From assembly GCA_002189035.1 (NCBI GenBank), contig NEEC01000016.1, positions 682,001 to 746,000 of the forward strand: DNA of 64,000 nucleotides. Direction: 5' to 3'. The translations under genes were made by a program, and so were the position numbers. Positions 10,350-22,719 of the stretch are shown here, in pieces. The stretch's first letter is position 1, and each line of letters starts with the position of its first letter. This DNA is from Utricularia gibba. Its lineage: Eukaryota; Streptophyta; Magnoliopsida; Lamiales; Lentibulariaceae. Under the pieces are notes generated by a model. It worked only from the letters and a program-made list of their open reading frames with translations, searched no databases and was not told where the DNA came from.

Positions 10350-11224
10350 TTACGTTTTGCTTCTTCCTTTTACTGCTCCAATCCAGCTCTTCTATCCCGA
10401 CTGGTCGTCCTCCTCCTCCCTGCGAATGGCTGGCTCACCGTTAAAGACGATAGAAAGCTCCAGCAAGAACCACCATCTCCTGAAATAAAATGATTTTGTT
10501 TTTAATTATCTTTAAATAAATACGCGAATTTATTATAAAATTATTTAATTTTGTTAAAAAAAAAAAGCCCATAGGAGGAGGTCTCCAAATATAAATGAGG
10601 ATTTTGTAATATATTAGATGATTAATAATAGATAATTTAAACCAATTTATTTTTTCTTTTGAATGAAATATCTAGTTTAGAAAACATATAATTGAATTTT
10701 TGCATTGAACTAATGAATAGTTAATTAAATTTAAATTTTTATATCTTCTAAAAAATAGCTATTTTTCATTAGTGTATTAGAAAATTAATCATCATTAACA
10801 TAAAAATTTTAATTAAATACTTACGAGATTGTAATGATGACCATTTTTATAAATGCATCTCAAACTGAATCAAGTGTTTTGAAAAACTTTTATAACTTAT
10901 ATAAAAGTAAAAATTATTTTTTAGAAAATCCGATTAATTTTAAAAATATTTTGTTGTAAAAATGTTTTTAAAATTACATGAGAAAAAAAATTTACAAAAA
11001 TGTAAATACTATGTTTTTCAAATGCTTTAACTTCTTCCCCGAAAGTATTTCAAAAAATGTATATCTACAAAGGTAAAAATAAATAGTAAAATATAATATG
11101 AACTTAGCCTGAACCATGGAGGTTTTTGGCATGAATGTGGCAGACCAAGAGTTTGCAGGTTGATGAAAGTGGATGGTGTGCCAAATGAAGGGTCAATTGC
11201 GTTTTCGCTGATGAGCTTCTACTT
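10350..11224. other. AT-rich spacer
   Basis: 10350-10490 is the promoter/leader side of the SYP71-type gene. 10490-11100 is very AT-rich without coding signal. 11100-11224 is probably 3' UTR of the PPR gene. Confidence 0.5.
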
Positions 11225-12667
11225 CTATTTCCATGAACAACATTGCAGCTCAGACAAAAGCTTACTGTATGCATACCTATCAACAACTTTCCTCTCCTTC
11301 AGCTCCATCAGCAATCTCATGGCACTTCCATCGCTCCGGCGCCTCGACATCTCGTCGAGGATCGTTCGGTACGTTATGAAATCTGTGACTCTTCCATTGC
11401 CGGCCATCTCCCACAAGAATCCAACTGCTTCATCAATCTTGCCTTCAATGGCCAAAGAGCTTGCAAGGGAGTTATAGGCTTTGCTGCTAGGCAGGAACCC
11501 TTTCTCCTTCATCATATCATAGAATTCCATGGCGTTGGTTGTTCGGCCTTGTGAGCATAGTCCATGGATCAAGTAATCATAGGAATATGCATTTGGCTGA
11601 CAATTGTAAACGACTCCCATCTGATGGAAGATCCTGAGTGCATCATTGACATGAAGGGACATTACATATCCCTTGATCATACAGTTCAAGGAAAACAAAT
11701 CAGGCTCAACTCCATCATCAATCATCTGCCTGAACAGGCATCTGGTTGTCTCCATGTACATATGGTTGATATATGGATTCTGTCTCCTACTTAGAAGCGC
11801 AGAAAACAGGATGTTATAAGTTCTTATGGATGGCCTGCAGTCCAGCTTCATGGAACTGCACATAACCTTGTATATGTGCACAGCTCTGACCAACTTCCTA
11901 GCTTCAGTGAAGTAATATATCATGGTATTGAAAAGTGGCTCAGAAGCAATTGCTGGGAAAGCAAGAACCTGGTTCACAAGGACGTCCATTTCTTCATACA
12001 TTTTGGCTGCACCAAGCTTCTGGATGGTGACGTGAAAAGTAAGCACATTGTGCTTGAACCTGTGCTGCTTTGAAGCCCAGTTGAAAAGCTCCAGACAAAC
12101 TAATGGATCATCTTGAAGAACTATAACATTGTGAAGTTCCTCATGGGTGAATCTCGGAGGAAGCTGAGACACTGCCCTTCGGAAAAGCTCTTCTTTCAAC
12201 ACAGGTTTCGCCGCTTCTCGTGCCCTTTTATTGATCCTCTTTCTCAAGGTTCTCGGTACGTACCCTTTATAAATCCTCGTAGACGCGGCAGAAGCCGAAA
12301 ACTGTCTACCAGGGAGTGGGTTTGTGTGAGATCTTGACAGAAATCCAAAGAGGGCAGCAGAAAAAGTCGAAATTGAAGATGAATTTGAATTCCTGTTGGA
12401 TGCCAATCGGGAAAAATGGTGGACTGTAGATTGATTAAGAGAGAAAAGGCCACAGACTAAGATCCTATCGGGTTGAAAACGCTCGACTGGTGTTCGAGGT
12501 AGACGGAACATGTCAAATGGGAAGACTCCCAGAAGGAATCGACGCCAGTCCCGTTCTGCAATTCGAACGGAGGTCAATTCTTGGGCCGGGATACGACGGC
12601 TGAACACAGCCGCACCACCGTCGTAGCCGTAGCTGATTCGATTCCTGGAGGAGTGAATATGGGCCAA
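11225..12667 (-). CDS. Pentatricopeptide repeat protein, P-class, probably mitochondrial
   Basis: Intronless frame of 480 codons plus stop. PPR proteins bind organellar RNA and assist splicing, stability or translation. Degenerate PPR units are visible from about residue 240 on, for example RTYNILFSALL, DLFSLNCMIKGYV, NAYSYDYLIHGLC, KAYNSLASSLAIEGKIDEA and DFITYRTILDEM, each about 35 residues apart. No E, DYW or LSL pattern is present, so it is P-class. The first 130 residues are rich in Arg and Ser with few acids (SASAASTRIYKGYVPRTLRKR follows), in keeping with an organelle transit peptide. The first ATG is at 12667; the in-frame ATG at 12514 (MFRLPRTP) is an alternative start and may fit a transit peptide better. 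The RNA target cannot be inferred. Confidence 0.9.
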   Translation of the reverse strand: MAHIHSSRNRISYGYDGGAAVFSRRIPAQELTSVRIAERDWRRFLLGVFPFDMFRLPRTPVERFQPDRILVCGLFSLNQSTVHHFSRLASNRNSNSSSISTFSAALFGFLSRSHTNPLPGRQFSASAASTRIYKGYVPRTLRKRINKRAREAAKPVLKEELFRRAVSQLPPRFTHEELHNVIVLQDDPLVCLELFNWASKQHRFKHNVLTFHVTIQKLGAAKMYEEMDVLVNQVLAFPAIASEPLFNTMIYYFTEARKLVRAVHIYKVMCSSMKLDCRPSIRTYNILFSALLSRRQNPYINHMYMETTRCLFRQMIDDGVEPDLFSLNCMIKGYVMSLHVNDALRIFHQMGVVYNCQPNAYSYDYLIHGLCSQGRTTNAMEFYDMMKEKGFLPSSKAYNSLASSLAIEGKIDEAVGFLWEMAGNGRVTDFITYRTILDEMSRRRSDGSAMRLLMELKERKVVDRYAYSKLLSELQCCSWK

Positions 12668-13263
12668 GATGTACGGAAGTGTGTTTTTTTATAGGTCAGG
12701 CCCATAACAGAAATGATCGTTAGCACCTCTGGGCTAGTTCCATTTTTCAAAAATTTTAAAATATAACTAAAAATTAGAAAATTTACGTACATAATGGATA
12801 TTTAATAATATATTATAGAAGATTTATATCTAAATATACATTCAAATAATTAATTAATATATGTATATCAATCTTATATGGTTATATTATTTATTTTTTG
12901 AGTATATGGATATTATATTAATATCTTATTATCAAACCACTTTTAAATATTATAATTGATCCCTCTAAACAATATTTTAATCATCATTATTTCAAAACCA
13001 TTTATAATTATTTACTGCTGTATTAAAATCGAGCAAAAATAGTCATCACTATTTATATTAATGTCAAAATCAATCCCCACTTTTTATTTAAAATATCAAT
13101 TCAAATTTATAGTCAAATCGAATAATGAATTCAGTTCATTTTTTTAAGAAATAAACTCAAATACGTTATTTTTTATTATTTTATTATAAAAAAACCCAAC
13201 TCGAGAAATTAAGAGCACGCGCCCTAATTCTAGATGGTGTTTTTTGAGGGGAGGCGCGTGCAA
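12668..13263. other. Divergent promoter region between PPR and adenylate kinase 6
   Basis: About 600 bases shared by two head-to-head genes. Mostly AT-rich, including a dispersed repeat fragment at about 12810-12905. An in-frame ATG at 13234 extends the kinase frame by ten codons. No TATA box could be assigned with confidence. Confidence 0.45.
12810..12905 (-). repeat. Dispersed AT-rich repeat, inverted fragment
   Basis: Contains ATTAATTAATATATGTATATCA followed by a TTATAT and TATTATTTA series that matches the reverse complement of about 25240-25320, and more weakly 56460-56640. Best read as a diverged inverted copy of the element described there. Confidence 0.4.
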
Positions 13264-14004
13264 ATGGATGCCGGCGGAATGGAGAGGAGGGAGAGGCCAA
13301 ACATTCTCATAACCGGGACGCCGGGGACTGGAAAAACGGTGACATCGGCCGCTCTGCAGGAGGCTACTGGTCTCCGGCATATCAATTTGGGGGACTTGGT
13401 GAAAGAAAAGAACCTCCACGACGGCTGGGATGATGAGTTTGAATGCTATGTCATTAACGAGGATCTCGTGAGTTTTTTTAACTTACTCACTCATCCCGTA
13501 CTGTGCTAAGTTTGAATTTTTTTCCTCAAATTTGCGTCTTTGGGTTTTGGTGTGATGAATGGGGTTTCTCTTAGGTATGTGATGAACTTGAAGATTTGAT
13601 GCAAGAAGGTGGGAATATTTTGGATCACCATGGTTGTGATTTTTTCCCTGAGCGTTGGTTTGATCGTGTTGTTGTACTTCAAACCGAGAATGCTCTGTTA
13701 TATGATCGCTTAACTAAGAGGCAAGTGTTATTTGCTTCACTGTGTACCAATTTTTCATGCCTTTGTGCTTCTTCCTAATCTTCTTCTTTTGCATTTTTGG
13801 TTTTTTTGATCTCTGCAGGGTTACACTGGGAAGAAGCTGTCCAACAACATTGAATGTGAGATCTTTCAGGTTCTGCTGGAGGAGGCAAGAGAGAGTTACC
13901 CTCAAGATATTGTTGTAGCACTTAAAAGTGACTCTGTAGAAGACATAAGTAGCAATGTTGCTGCCTTAACAGATTGGGTCAGGAGTTGGAACTCCTTTCC
14001 ATGA
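13264..14004 (+). CDS. AAK6: Adenylate kinase isoenzyme 6 (Fap7/hCINAP family)
   Basis: Small nuclear NMP kinase/ATPase that helps late 40S ribosome assembly (Fap7 in yeast, hCINAP in humans). Exon 1 is 13264-13467, exon 2 13575-13724 and exon 3 13819-14004. The P-loop [36 protein letters not shown] (NMP-binding/core) and the C-terminal [14 protein letters not shown] are all family hallmarks, and the total (about 180 residues) is normal. An upstream in-frame ATG at 13234 exists; 13264 ([13 protein letters not shown]) or the next Met is closer to homologues. The exon 2 end is uncertain: keeping the frame needs CAA|GTGTTA at 13724, which adds a Gln before GYTGKK, whereas a textbook GC donor AAGAG|GCAAGT sits at 13720 but breaks the frame by one base. 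The gene converges on the tRNA ligase gene 387 bases away. Confidence 0.9.
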
Positions 14005-14390
14005 TATCTCAAACAAGCTGTTTCATCTTCAATGGCACGACAAGTATCAAACCAAGGCAAATGATCCTGCCATTTTTGAGTCATTGAACGGTTTTCAATG
14101 GCACTTATAAATGACTCTGTAGAAGGCATTAGTAGCAATGTTGCGGCCTGGGTTCGATTGTCATTTTTGAGTCATTGAAACGTTTTCAGCATAGATTATG
14201 ACTGTATGTTGAATGTTGTTCCATGGTGTCTAAAAAAGTTCAGCATCTTTATTGTACAGCTATTATCCTCAGCTTCAAAATTTTTCCGACTCTGCAGTTG
14301 TAAGCAAATGTTAGCCTCCTCAGACTCAAAACTGAGCTGCAACTTGATGACAGATATCAGCAACTCTATCTCTTGAACAGTACCAGCAAT
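14005..14390. other. Spacer between convergent AAK6 and tRNA ligase
   Basis: 387 bases holding both 3' UTRs and the partial duplication at 14071-14188. No gene. Confidence 0.6.
14071..14188 (+). repeat. Partial tandem duplication of the AAK6 3' end
   Basis: 14101-14149 repeats the coding segment 13918-13966 (about 44 of 49 bases match by eye), and 14162-14188 repeats 14071-14097. The second copy therefore carries two blocks of the first but lacks the roughly 100 bases between them. It lies after the stop codon, so it adds no protein. Confidence 0.8.
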
Positions 14391-17300
14391 TTAGAAGAAT
14401 TTCAGTACTCCTGTGATGTTTACTGGTGGATTGATATCCACACGAGTGGCCTTCCCTTGTGCAAGCAAATCGGGTAAAGTGTTTGCTTCCTTAGCTGGAA
14501 TTCCCTGAGCAGTCCATAGTGTCACATGTGGCCATTCGTTCTTGGAACTTATTTTTTCTCCTTCCACAACACCTGGGTCTGCTTCGAGAGCTGCGAGATT
14601 GTCTGAGAACAGCAATGCAGTCACCTTTATGGGCACATCTTGGTTCAGGTACTGACCATAGTTGCTCACGGCAGCTACACCATGGCTTCTCTTGTGAGCC
14701 AGCGTCACATGGGCTTTGGTGAGGCTTCCCTTCAAATCCTTGTTCAGGAGAAATTTCCCCACTCTTGGATCCTTCATACTCAACTGTTCCATCCATGAAA
14801 AAGAAGTTGGTGCCTTGGTTCATAAACCAGCCATCAATGCAATGAAAATAGTCAGAAGCGTTGGACCATGAGGTTCCCTCTAGCTTACACTGTCAAGGAG
14901 TCTCAGGAGTTCAGCGACTGGCAAGCTGACAGCAGCATACAGAAAAGTCGCAAAACTTCGTTCCTCAGTGGGGAGTGAATAATCCCCCTTAGCAATAGAT
15001 TTTAGTTGTTTGAGAACCTCCTGAACAGCAAAATCAAATGGTACCTGGAATGCCAAATGCAAACATGGTTGAACCCTTTGTTGTACTACGGTGCCAATTA
15101 AATGAAAGCATAAATTTACAGTCTTCCAAATATACACAGATGCTACTATTCCTTGAAGCATGTTTAGGTACGGAATAACAGGGGCTCGTTTTACTCCTAC
15201 AGAATTTGAACGTTCACTAGATCAGAGACATGGCTGACCTGAATAGAATTGAGATACTCAGCATTTTCAAACAGGATCTTTCGCAAATTCACCTCCCATT
15301 TAGCCCAATCCTTGGCATATGTTCCTTTTTGGGGATCTAGTCTACAAGGCATGAATGGAATTATCTTAGTGATATACTATTGAATTGTGTTTGTAAATAT
15401 AAAGGCAATTCCACAAGTTCCTTCATGCAACATCAGAAACAACCTTTGATGCCTTCTAGTGTGCAACTTGTACAGATCGATTCCTTCCTCCAGAATAGAT
15501 TTCACGCTTTCAGGCATAGGAGATCTTCAAGATAAAGAGAAAACGAGTAACACAGTAATGATGGGAAGAATATATTATCCAAAGGAATCTCAAATACAAA
15601 ATTGCTCAGTGCAAACATGTACTACAACGTTTATTCAGAATAAAATGAGCCTGGAAGCCAGGAAAGGAGGAAAAGTTAAACAGGGAAACTCATAGCTAAA
15701 ATACAATATGCATGTATTACTATCCAGATCTTGTCATTGCTCATGGATTATGACGTTCCATGGAACGGAAAGAGGATTATATGAAATAACATTCCACACA
15801 AATACTGCAACCACATTAGAAGCATTTTCCTACATATGCCCAGTGAAAAATCAGATCCATAGAATTTGATCCATGATGGGGTGACTGGATCAATTGATGT
15901 TCATACAAAAGCTCGATAGTGGGTTGTCCAGTTATGAAAGAAAAAAAATTACCAAAAAAATATAACTGAGACAGGACACCGAGGAATATATGAACATGAA
16001 AGCTGCACGCTTTCAAGAAAAAAGAGTATGTGAAGCTTTTTCAATTTGGACTTGAGATTGCGAACCTTGTGGGCAGCAACAAGGGCATCTTCACAAGTGA
16101 CCCAAAACGCTCTTTCAGGTCAGCTTCAAACTCTCGATGATTCTGGAGAGTAACAGAATAAAGGCATACCCAAAAAGTGTAGAAGATGCTTACCAATAAA
16201 ATGAAAATTTTAATACCTTGCCTTCATATAGATGGTAAAACATTAACAAGACATAACCAGCATTGGGCGAGGCCTTGTCAAGATTGCCCTAGAAGGGAGG
16301 CAACATTTTTTAAGGAATTATACCATTTGGATTGTAAATTGAGTAATCAATTGATCAGTACTGGATGATTTTCACGGTGAAGCACTCTGAATATGAACAC
16401 AGCAAGTGCATCAAGGGAGAACGGGTTTGAGTCAGTTCCTGCAGTGGTAAGCAGATTATGGAATGATACAAGTTGTACAATAGCAGATGATTAAAGCAGA
16501 AACAGCTAGATGGTAAAAATTCTGAAGAATGATGATGTCAATAACTTAACCTTCAGAGTCAGGTATCACTGGAATTGCTGCTGCTTTTGTTTTGCGACAC
16601 ATTCCCTCAATCTGCAGAGATTGGACTACCGATTTGAGTAATTATATTATCTCATGTTCTAAATGTTGAAAAATTTGAAGAAAAGAATGCCATGCAGTGA
16701 CTAAATTGTTTACAAATAAAGCCAGAATCAAGACCAGCAGCATATTAGATGGTGGTAAAAGCATGTTATATAAAAACATCTAGAAAAACAATCTCCTTGC
16801 ACTCTCACAATTCATATGGAACTTAAGAACGCAAGTAATTCACCTGAAACCACACTTCTTCGTTGGGTGCATTCTTGTCTGCAAGCAGAATAGAATTAGG
16901 TTTCTTCATGCGTTCTTCAGAAACTTTGCCCCAGTATTTTCCTGTCATAATACAAGTAAATAAACAAAAGGTCAATCTTCAGAAAAATGAAAAGAAGTTA
17001 GAGTGAAAAAAACTCTTCCAGGTATAAAACTGGACGGCATTCAAAGAATGCAAATAACAATTCCTTCAGAAAAAAAAAATGGATCTCGGTTCAGAGTTTA
17101 ACAACCAACCCAAAGATACAATGAAAATTAAGCATCATAGAGAATCGTAACCATGCTTTTGTAACCGTTAACTTGTATACATAGTGCCCATCATGACTTC
17201 ATAAGAATGAAGTGAATAAATGCTAGCAATCTAACAAGTTGCTGATCTTCAGTTTCTCTGGTTCTTTTGCAACCATTCACTTGTGTTCACAGTAATAAAT

Positions 17301-20300
17301 TAACATTCATGAAAATAGTATGATATCTGAAAAATAACAGCACGGGTTCAGTGAGCACCTTTTATTAGATCTCCCATCAAACTATAGACGGGACGATCAT
17401 CCCCAAGTCCTCCAGGAGTGTTTAGTATTTCTTTACAGAGTGCTGATTTAGCACAACCAGGTATTCCTGACACAATTAACAACTTGGTTATACTTCTGAG
17501 TAATGGAATTGTGATAGGAAAAAAAGGAGGTAGCAGCATGATGATCAAAGAAAAAGGTAAGAATAGCTAAAACATTCAGTTGAAAACTTTATAAATTACC
17601 TGGAAAGAAAACGATGAGCCCCTCTTTCTTCCTAACAACCTCATTTACCAAACCGCCAGGGGTTGGGGTTGCTACATCTCTCCCTGGGTCAAGATCTCCC
17701 TCTTCATCTCTACCGTCACAAATTATGGCCATAAAATCTTCAGCTGCCACCAAACTTCCAGCAGCTCCAACCAATGCCTGATTCTGTGGACCACGCTTTG
17801 CATATTGCTCCAGAAATGGCTCTGCTTCACGAAGATAACTAGATGAAGGCAATTGTTTTTTTCCGTACTTCCTGCGGATGAAAACAGCCCTGGAAAAGGA
17901 AAAGTATTAGAAGCTGTATTAGAACCAAAACCCCATAGAAAACCTACCATTCATCAAGCATCTTGCTCAGCTCTCTCTGCTTTGAAGGTGACGTTTTCCA
18001 TATCTGCATTTGCCTGGAATCTCCAGTAGAGTGAATGATAAGTGAAAGGAAGCTTAGGCCAGAGTTGAATTAACATGCCAATAAAAAATAAACTTCTTAT
18101 TATGAAAAAAAAATTGGCGCAGCATGGGAAACTAACCTTAAGTAGTATGCCTTATACGCAGCTTCACCTTGCTTGAAAAGAATTGGTAAGCCATTTCTTA
18201 TTAAAAAGGTTCTCAACTGCAGTACAACAGATACACAAGACAATTATAATAATTTCAGAAAGCACCATCAACTTGGTCCTTGATGAAAGCAAAGTCATGC
18301 AACAATGCACAAATCCAACTTGTGGAATAGATAAATACACATCCATCCATCCATCAGAAAAGAGGTACCATACTGGTTCATGAAAATGGTCATACACCAG
18401 CATAATGCATGGAAATTCGTCAGTGCATAATTAAATGTCTGTGCAAAACTAAAGGGATTCAAAGACCGGGGATCTTCACATTTGTTATCAATGCACAGGT
18501 TTCAAGTATCCCATACCTTATATGTAAGGAATTTTAACTTGATCATCAGGTTAGCATCTTCATCGGCCAAGTCATCTTTGGCAGATGCATCATTCTTATC
18601 ATTCCATGAATCCTTTGCATCGCAGAATTCAATCTCTCTCCCCTTGTTAGAATTGAATAAATTCAGATCCACAAAAAACCCTAGTAAAAACGTAGAGATT
18701 AAAAACTGGCCCAGACACCTTAGCAATCTTTTTATGTTTCAATATCAATATACATTTCACGAGAGAAGGATAAATTAAATACCTCGATACAGTGGCCATA
18801 ACTTTGGATTATACCTGAAATATACCATCTTACTTATCATAAAAAGAATAGAGAACTTGCAATGGTAACATAAAGAATGCCATCCATCTCTTCAACTTAA
18901 GATGAAAATGGTAATGGAGAAAAGACCAAAAGCAGACCTCATATCCCTCTGGTAGCGCCTGAACACTGAATCACTATGGACATGTATAACCATCTTAAAA
19001 TGAAGATTATCGCTTGTTATAGAGCTGGTCTTAGAGAAGTTATGGTAACATTTAAATGCTGCAGCATAACGCTTTTCCCTCATCAGACGAATCATTTCCT
19101 GATACATGAGGTAAACTTAGTGCTGTATCATTGAACCTTAGCATTAAAATAAACACAAGAGGCATACAACAAAAAAGCATGTCATAAGAGGTGCAGATAA
19201 ACCATGTAGACAGGACTTTGCTATATGAACTTGCAAACAGTTTTTGAAATCAATCTATGTTTTCTAAGTTACAAAAGTATTTTCAAAAGATACATAAAAG
19301 CAGGCACTTAATGATAACACATCAAAAATAATAGTAATGGACAAACCTACTTGTAATTTGGAGGTAGCAAAATCTGCAGGCCGCGTTTGTAGAAATTTTG
19401 AAAGGACTAATCTCTCTGCATTTCTTGAGTGAGAATCTGTGCCCTCCTTTCCATGCCAATGTGAAAAGTCCGGACACAGTGATGTTCCAACGCTTTCAAG
19501 AAGTGCTTTCACTTGCTGTATGTAATGATTCAAAAAGTTAATGAACTTTAATCTGACACAATCAATGCCTATAAAATCATGGTAATTACCTGCTTCTCAT
19601 CCGTTCTGTTAGCAGCACATATTTCACGCAGGCTTGATCCCAAATGCTCATCAACTACCATTCAAAAAAATATAGATAAGAAAAAGATAATCCTAAATAT
19701 TAGCAGGAAAGTAAACTTGACGTGATTTAGAAGGAATTAATTATCTTACCTCCCTCGCATGGTGGAGGAGGATAATGTTTAAGAACGTTTTCCATGTGTT
19801 TTGAACTATCATGACTTACTATCCGGGCAACTAGCCCTTCCAAAATCTCACCCTGAACCTTAATATGGTCCTTTGAGCCTGAGTGTAACACAAAAAATAA
19901 TATCTGATTTCATTAGCTGAGACCATGATAATCCTGATTAAGAACACGAAATGCAGGAGCTAATGCTTCACAAATAAGAGAGGGAAAACGAAAAAATGTT
20001 TCTAGTGCATCCTTTCGATAAAAAGTTGGAAATGACCAGGAAGTACACTATACCATTTCAGCAAATATTATTCTCGGTAAGTTTAAAAAAATGAAATTAT
20101 TACCAGGTATGGATATATCAGCAATTTCATCAAGTGCCTTGCACACCGTTGTTGCTATTCCTTCCTCGCAGAGTGCATCATAAGCAGCAAAAAATGAATT
20201 CACGGACTTCCTGAACAGAGAATAAGAAATCCTATCATAATCGATTATGAGAAACAAAGGAATACTCCTTTACAATTCCTGTTATCTAGGTAAACTTAGA

Positions 20301-22719
20301 AAAACCACATCATCGTTCCACAGAAGATCTACAGAAGTTTCTGATAATGAGCCACCATTTTACAGAAAAAGAAGACTAATTTTGTATGCAATTTTATTAT
20401 GCTGCAGTTTTCTGACAAATCATTAGTTGCTCCACATGACATAAGATGCATTTCTTTGCATAAAGAACAATTTCTACAACTATACACGAAATACCAAATG
20501 ATACCTTGTCGAGAATAGCCAAACATGATTAGTTGGAAGCCTCCACTTCCTACAGAAGGCAATAATTTCCGGTGTAGAGTAAAATTTTGGTTTACCGCAA
20601 CCCAGCTCAGTGACAGCTGTAACGACAACTGGGGAAGCATATCAAAGAAATCAGTGACATGGAAGCAGCATGGTGATGATGATCGCACAAGAGGCTAAAT
20701 ACATACAACCAGTTCCTTCTTGTAGGAAAATAATAGGAAACAAATAAAGCATACGTAAAAAGAGACCACCTAAAACAGAAAAAGAATGACATAATTCCCA
20801 TAATAAAAATACTATGAAGTAAGATTTTCATCCAGAATGCATCCCAAAATTATCCAGATGAAATTTCATCACGTCAAGATATTTATATTTTATTTTTTTA
20901 GAAAAAATGGGGAAATGGTTCTAGCCTCACCATAATCATCACGAGGACGCTGCCCATGGTCGCCTAACACAGCAGTAACCAATTCCATGGATATGCACAT
21001 GCGGTTCCTCTGAATTGAGAAGGGTAAAAGAAAAGTTTGGCATTCATTTTGATGATCAAAGAAAAAAATTTGGAACGGCATTACAGTGAAAGAGTAACTG
21101 AAGCAATAAATGAAGTAATATTTAAGTAACCTAGAAAATCTACAAATCTCCACACCTCTCGAATAAATGAAGCTTTATGTATTTACCTCAAGGAACTCAT
21201 TGAACTCAGCTTGCTTTTTGCTAGCTTGGGAACCCCATGCTTCACGAAGCATACGCCCAAGTACAAAGACACCAACAGCAGTATAACTAGAAAATACAAA
21301 ATTGAGAACTAACACAAAAAGCGCCATAAAAGTCATAGATCATGGCATTCAAATGGATAGAAAAACCATAACGCTGTGAAGCAAAACAAAAACATAAGCA
21401 ACAAAGATTGACTTGCACGTACATATTTCCAAAGCTATTTTTGGCATAAGCTCCTCCCTCATTTCCAGCGTACATAAAAAGGGATCCAGAGTGCTTAAGT
21501 GAAACCTGTTAAAAATTAATGAGGACTAACCAAAGAACGGAAAAATGCAAAAAAGATGCAGGAAACAAATGGGCAATGCTAATTAGCACTTTTCATAGGA
21601 AAATCCTGGGTCACCGTTGCCTAACCTCCATTGTAGCTAAGCCTTTGGAAACCATCTCAATCATTCTTGCCCTGATCTGCAACAGTCACGTGAGGAAGGA
21701 GAGAATGACAGAAATCTCAGCATGAAAAAGATGTTTCTACAGCATATTTGCTCACTCCAGATAAATGTGTAAAACTAGAGAGGTGCATCATACCTCATGA
21801 TCAGATTTCTCATTTTCAAACTTGGGGTAAAATGTAGCCCTAACTTGAGCAAGAGAATAGGTTGAGTCGTCCACATGGAAGTTCTCTAACAGTTTACCAC
21901 TGAAAAGATTACTTAGGATGGCAGAATTTTTCCCAGGCGATTCAGTTTTGCTCTCATTGCCCGCAACCCCAGGTTCACCAACAGAAGCTTTATCAACATC
22001 TGGTGAGGTAACTCCACTAGCAGTTCCAAATGACTTTTGCTTCCATACACTGTCTTGTTTTTGAAGAGACGGTTGATTTGTCAGGTCAATGGCCCCAAAC
22101 TTTACTGATTCCTTGCTTTCCGTGATTCTCAATGAGTCAAATCTTTCCACAACACCTTCAGTTTCACCCTTTTTTGATGATGATGAGGTTGATGCCACGT
22201 CTGATTTTGGGTTCTGCAACCATCTATTTGCCTTATAATCTCTCTTTCGCTGAATTGATAAAACAATATCAGTTACACTGAACGTAGCTTCATGAGAGTA
22301 ACTTAGGGCAAAAAATAGGGCATGATGTCGAAAATGACTGCTTCCATAATATGGGATACAGCAAAAGAATGGACCAGAGTCATTATTTGGTCATTCCTTT
22401 GCGAGTTCATGGGCGATTCGAACTGACATAGGTGAATTACGCATAATTCAATCCAATTCAGTACCCACCTTGACATATTTCAGAATTGACAGATAAACAG
22501 ACTAAAATCTGCAGTGATCCTTCTCCAAACTATAAAAAAAAAAAAAAGGTGATCTTTATCAAACCATACCTGTCTGCTGGGCATGATCAAGGAAGGAATA
22601 TGACTGTTGGAACGAACGAAAGACAAAGAGGGATAGCAGCAGAAACTCCTCGAAGCCAAAGCTCGGCGACCATGCAAAGCACGTGTCAAATCGTAGACGA
22701 GCGTCAGACGAAGCGACAT
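14391..22719 (-). CDS. RNL: tRNA ligase, plant/fungal trifunctional type, 27 exons
   Basis: Seals the two exon halves left by tRNA-splicing endonuclease and is also used for bZIP60 mRNA splicing in the unfolded protein response. Exons: 22719-22570, 22249-21794, 21676-21626, 21505-21423, 21286-21187, 21009-20931, 20628-20505, 20210-20104, 19878-19750, 19654-19590, 19515-19351, 19098-18938, 18814-18783, 18680-18517, 18216-18137, 18013-17948, 17889-17600, 17466-17359, 16941-16844, 16611-16551, 16438-16362, 16288-16217, 16142-16066, 15524-15444, 15341-15239, 15044-14889, 14783-14391. They sum to 3528 bases (1175 residues). In order: an N-terminal extension that may target organelles; the adenylyltransferase motif LKHSGSLFMY with the presumed nucleophilic Lys; the kinase P-loop GIPGCAKSALCKE; and a phosphodiesterase domain with the HVTLAHK and HVTLWT motifs. 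All three catalytic centres look intact. The gene is divergent from the endonuclease gene at 23966. Confidence 0.96.

Noticed and set aside
22400-22440. GTTCGAAT word resembling a tRNA B box on the minus strand
   Set aside because: No pairing T-stem, no matching acceptor stem and no A box at the right distance.
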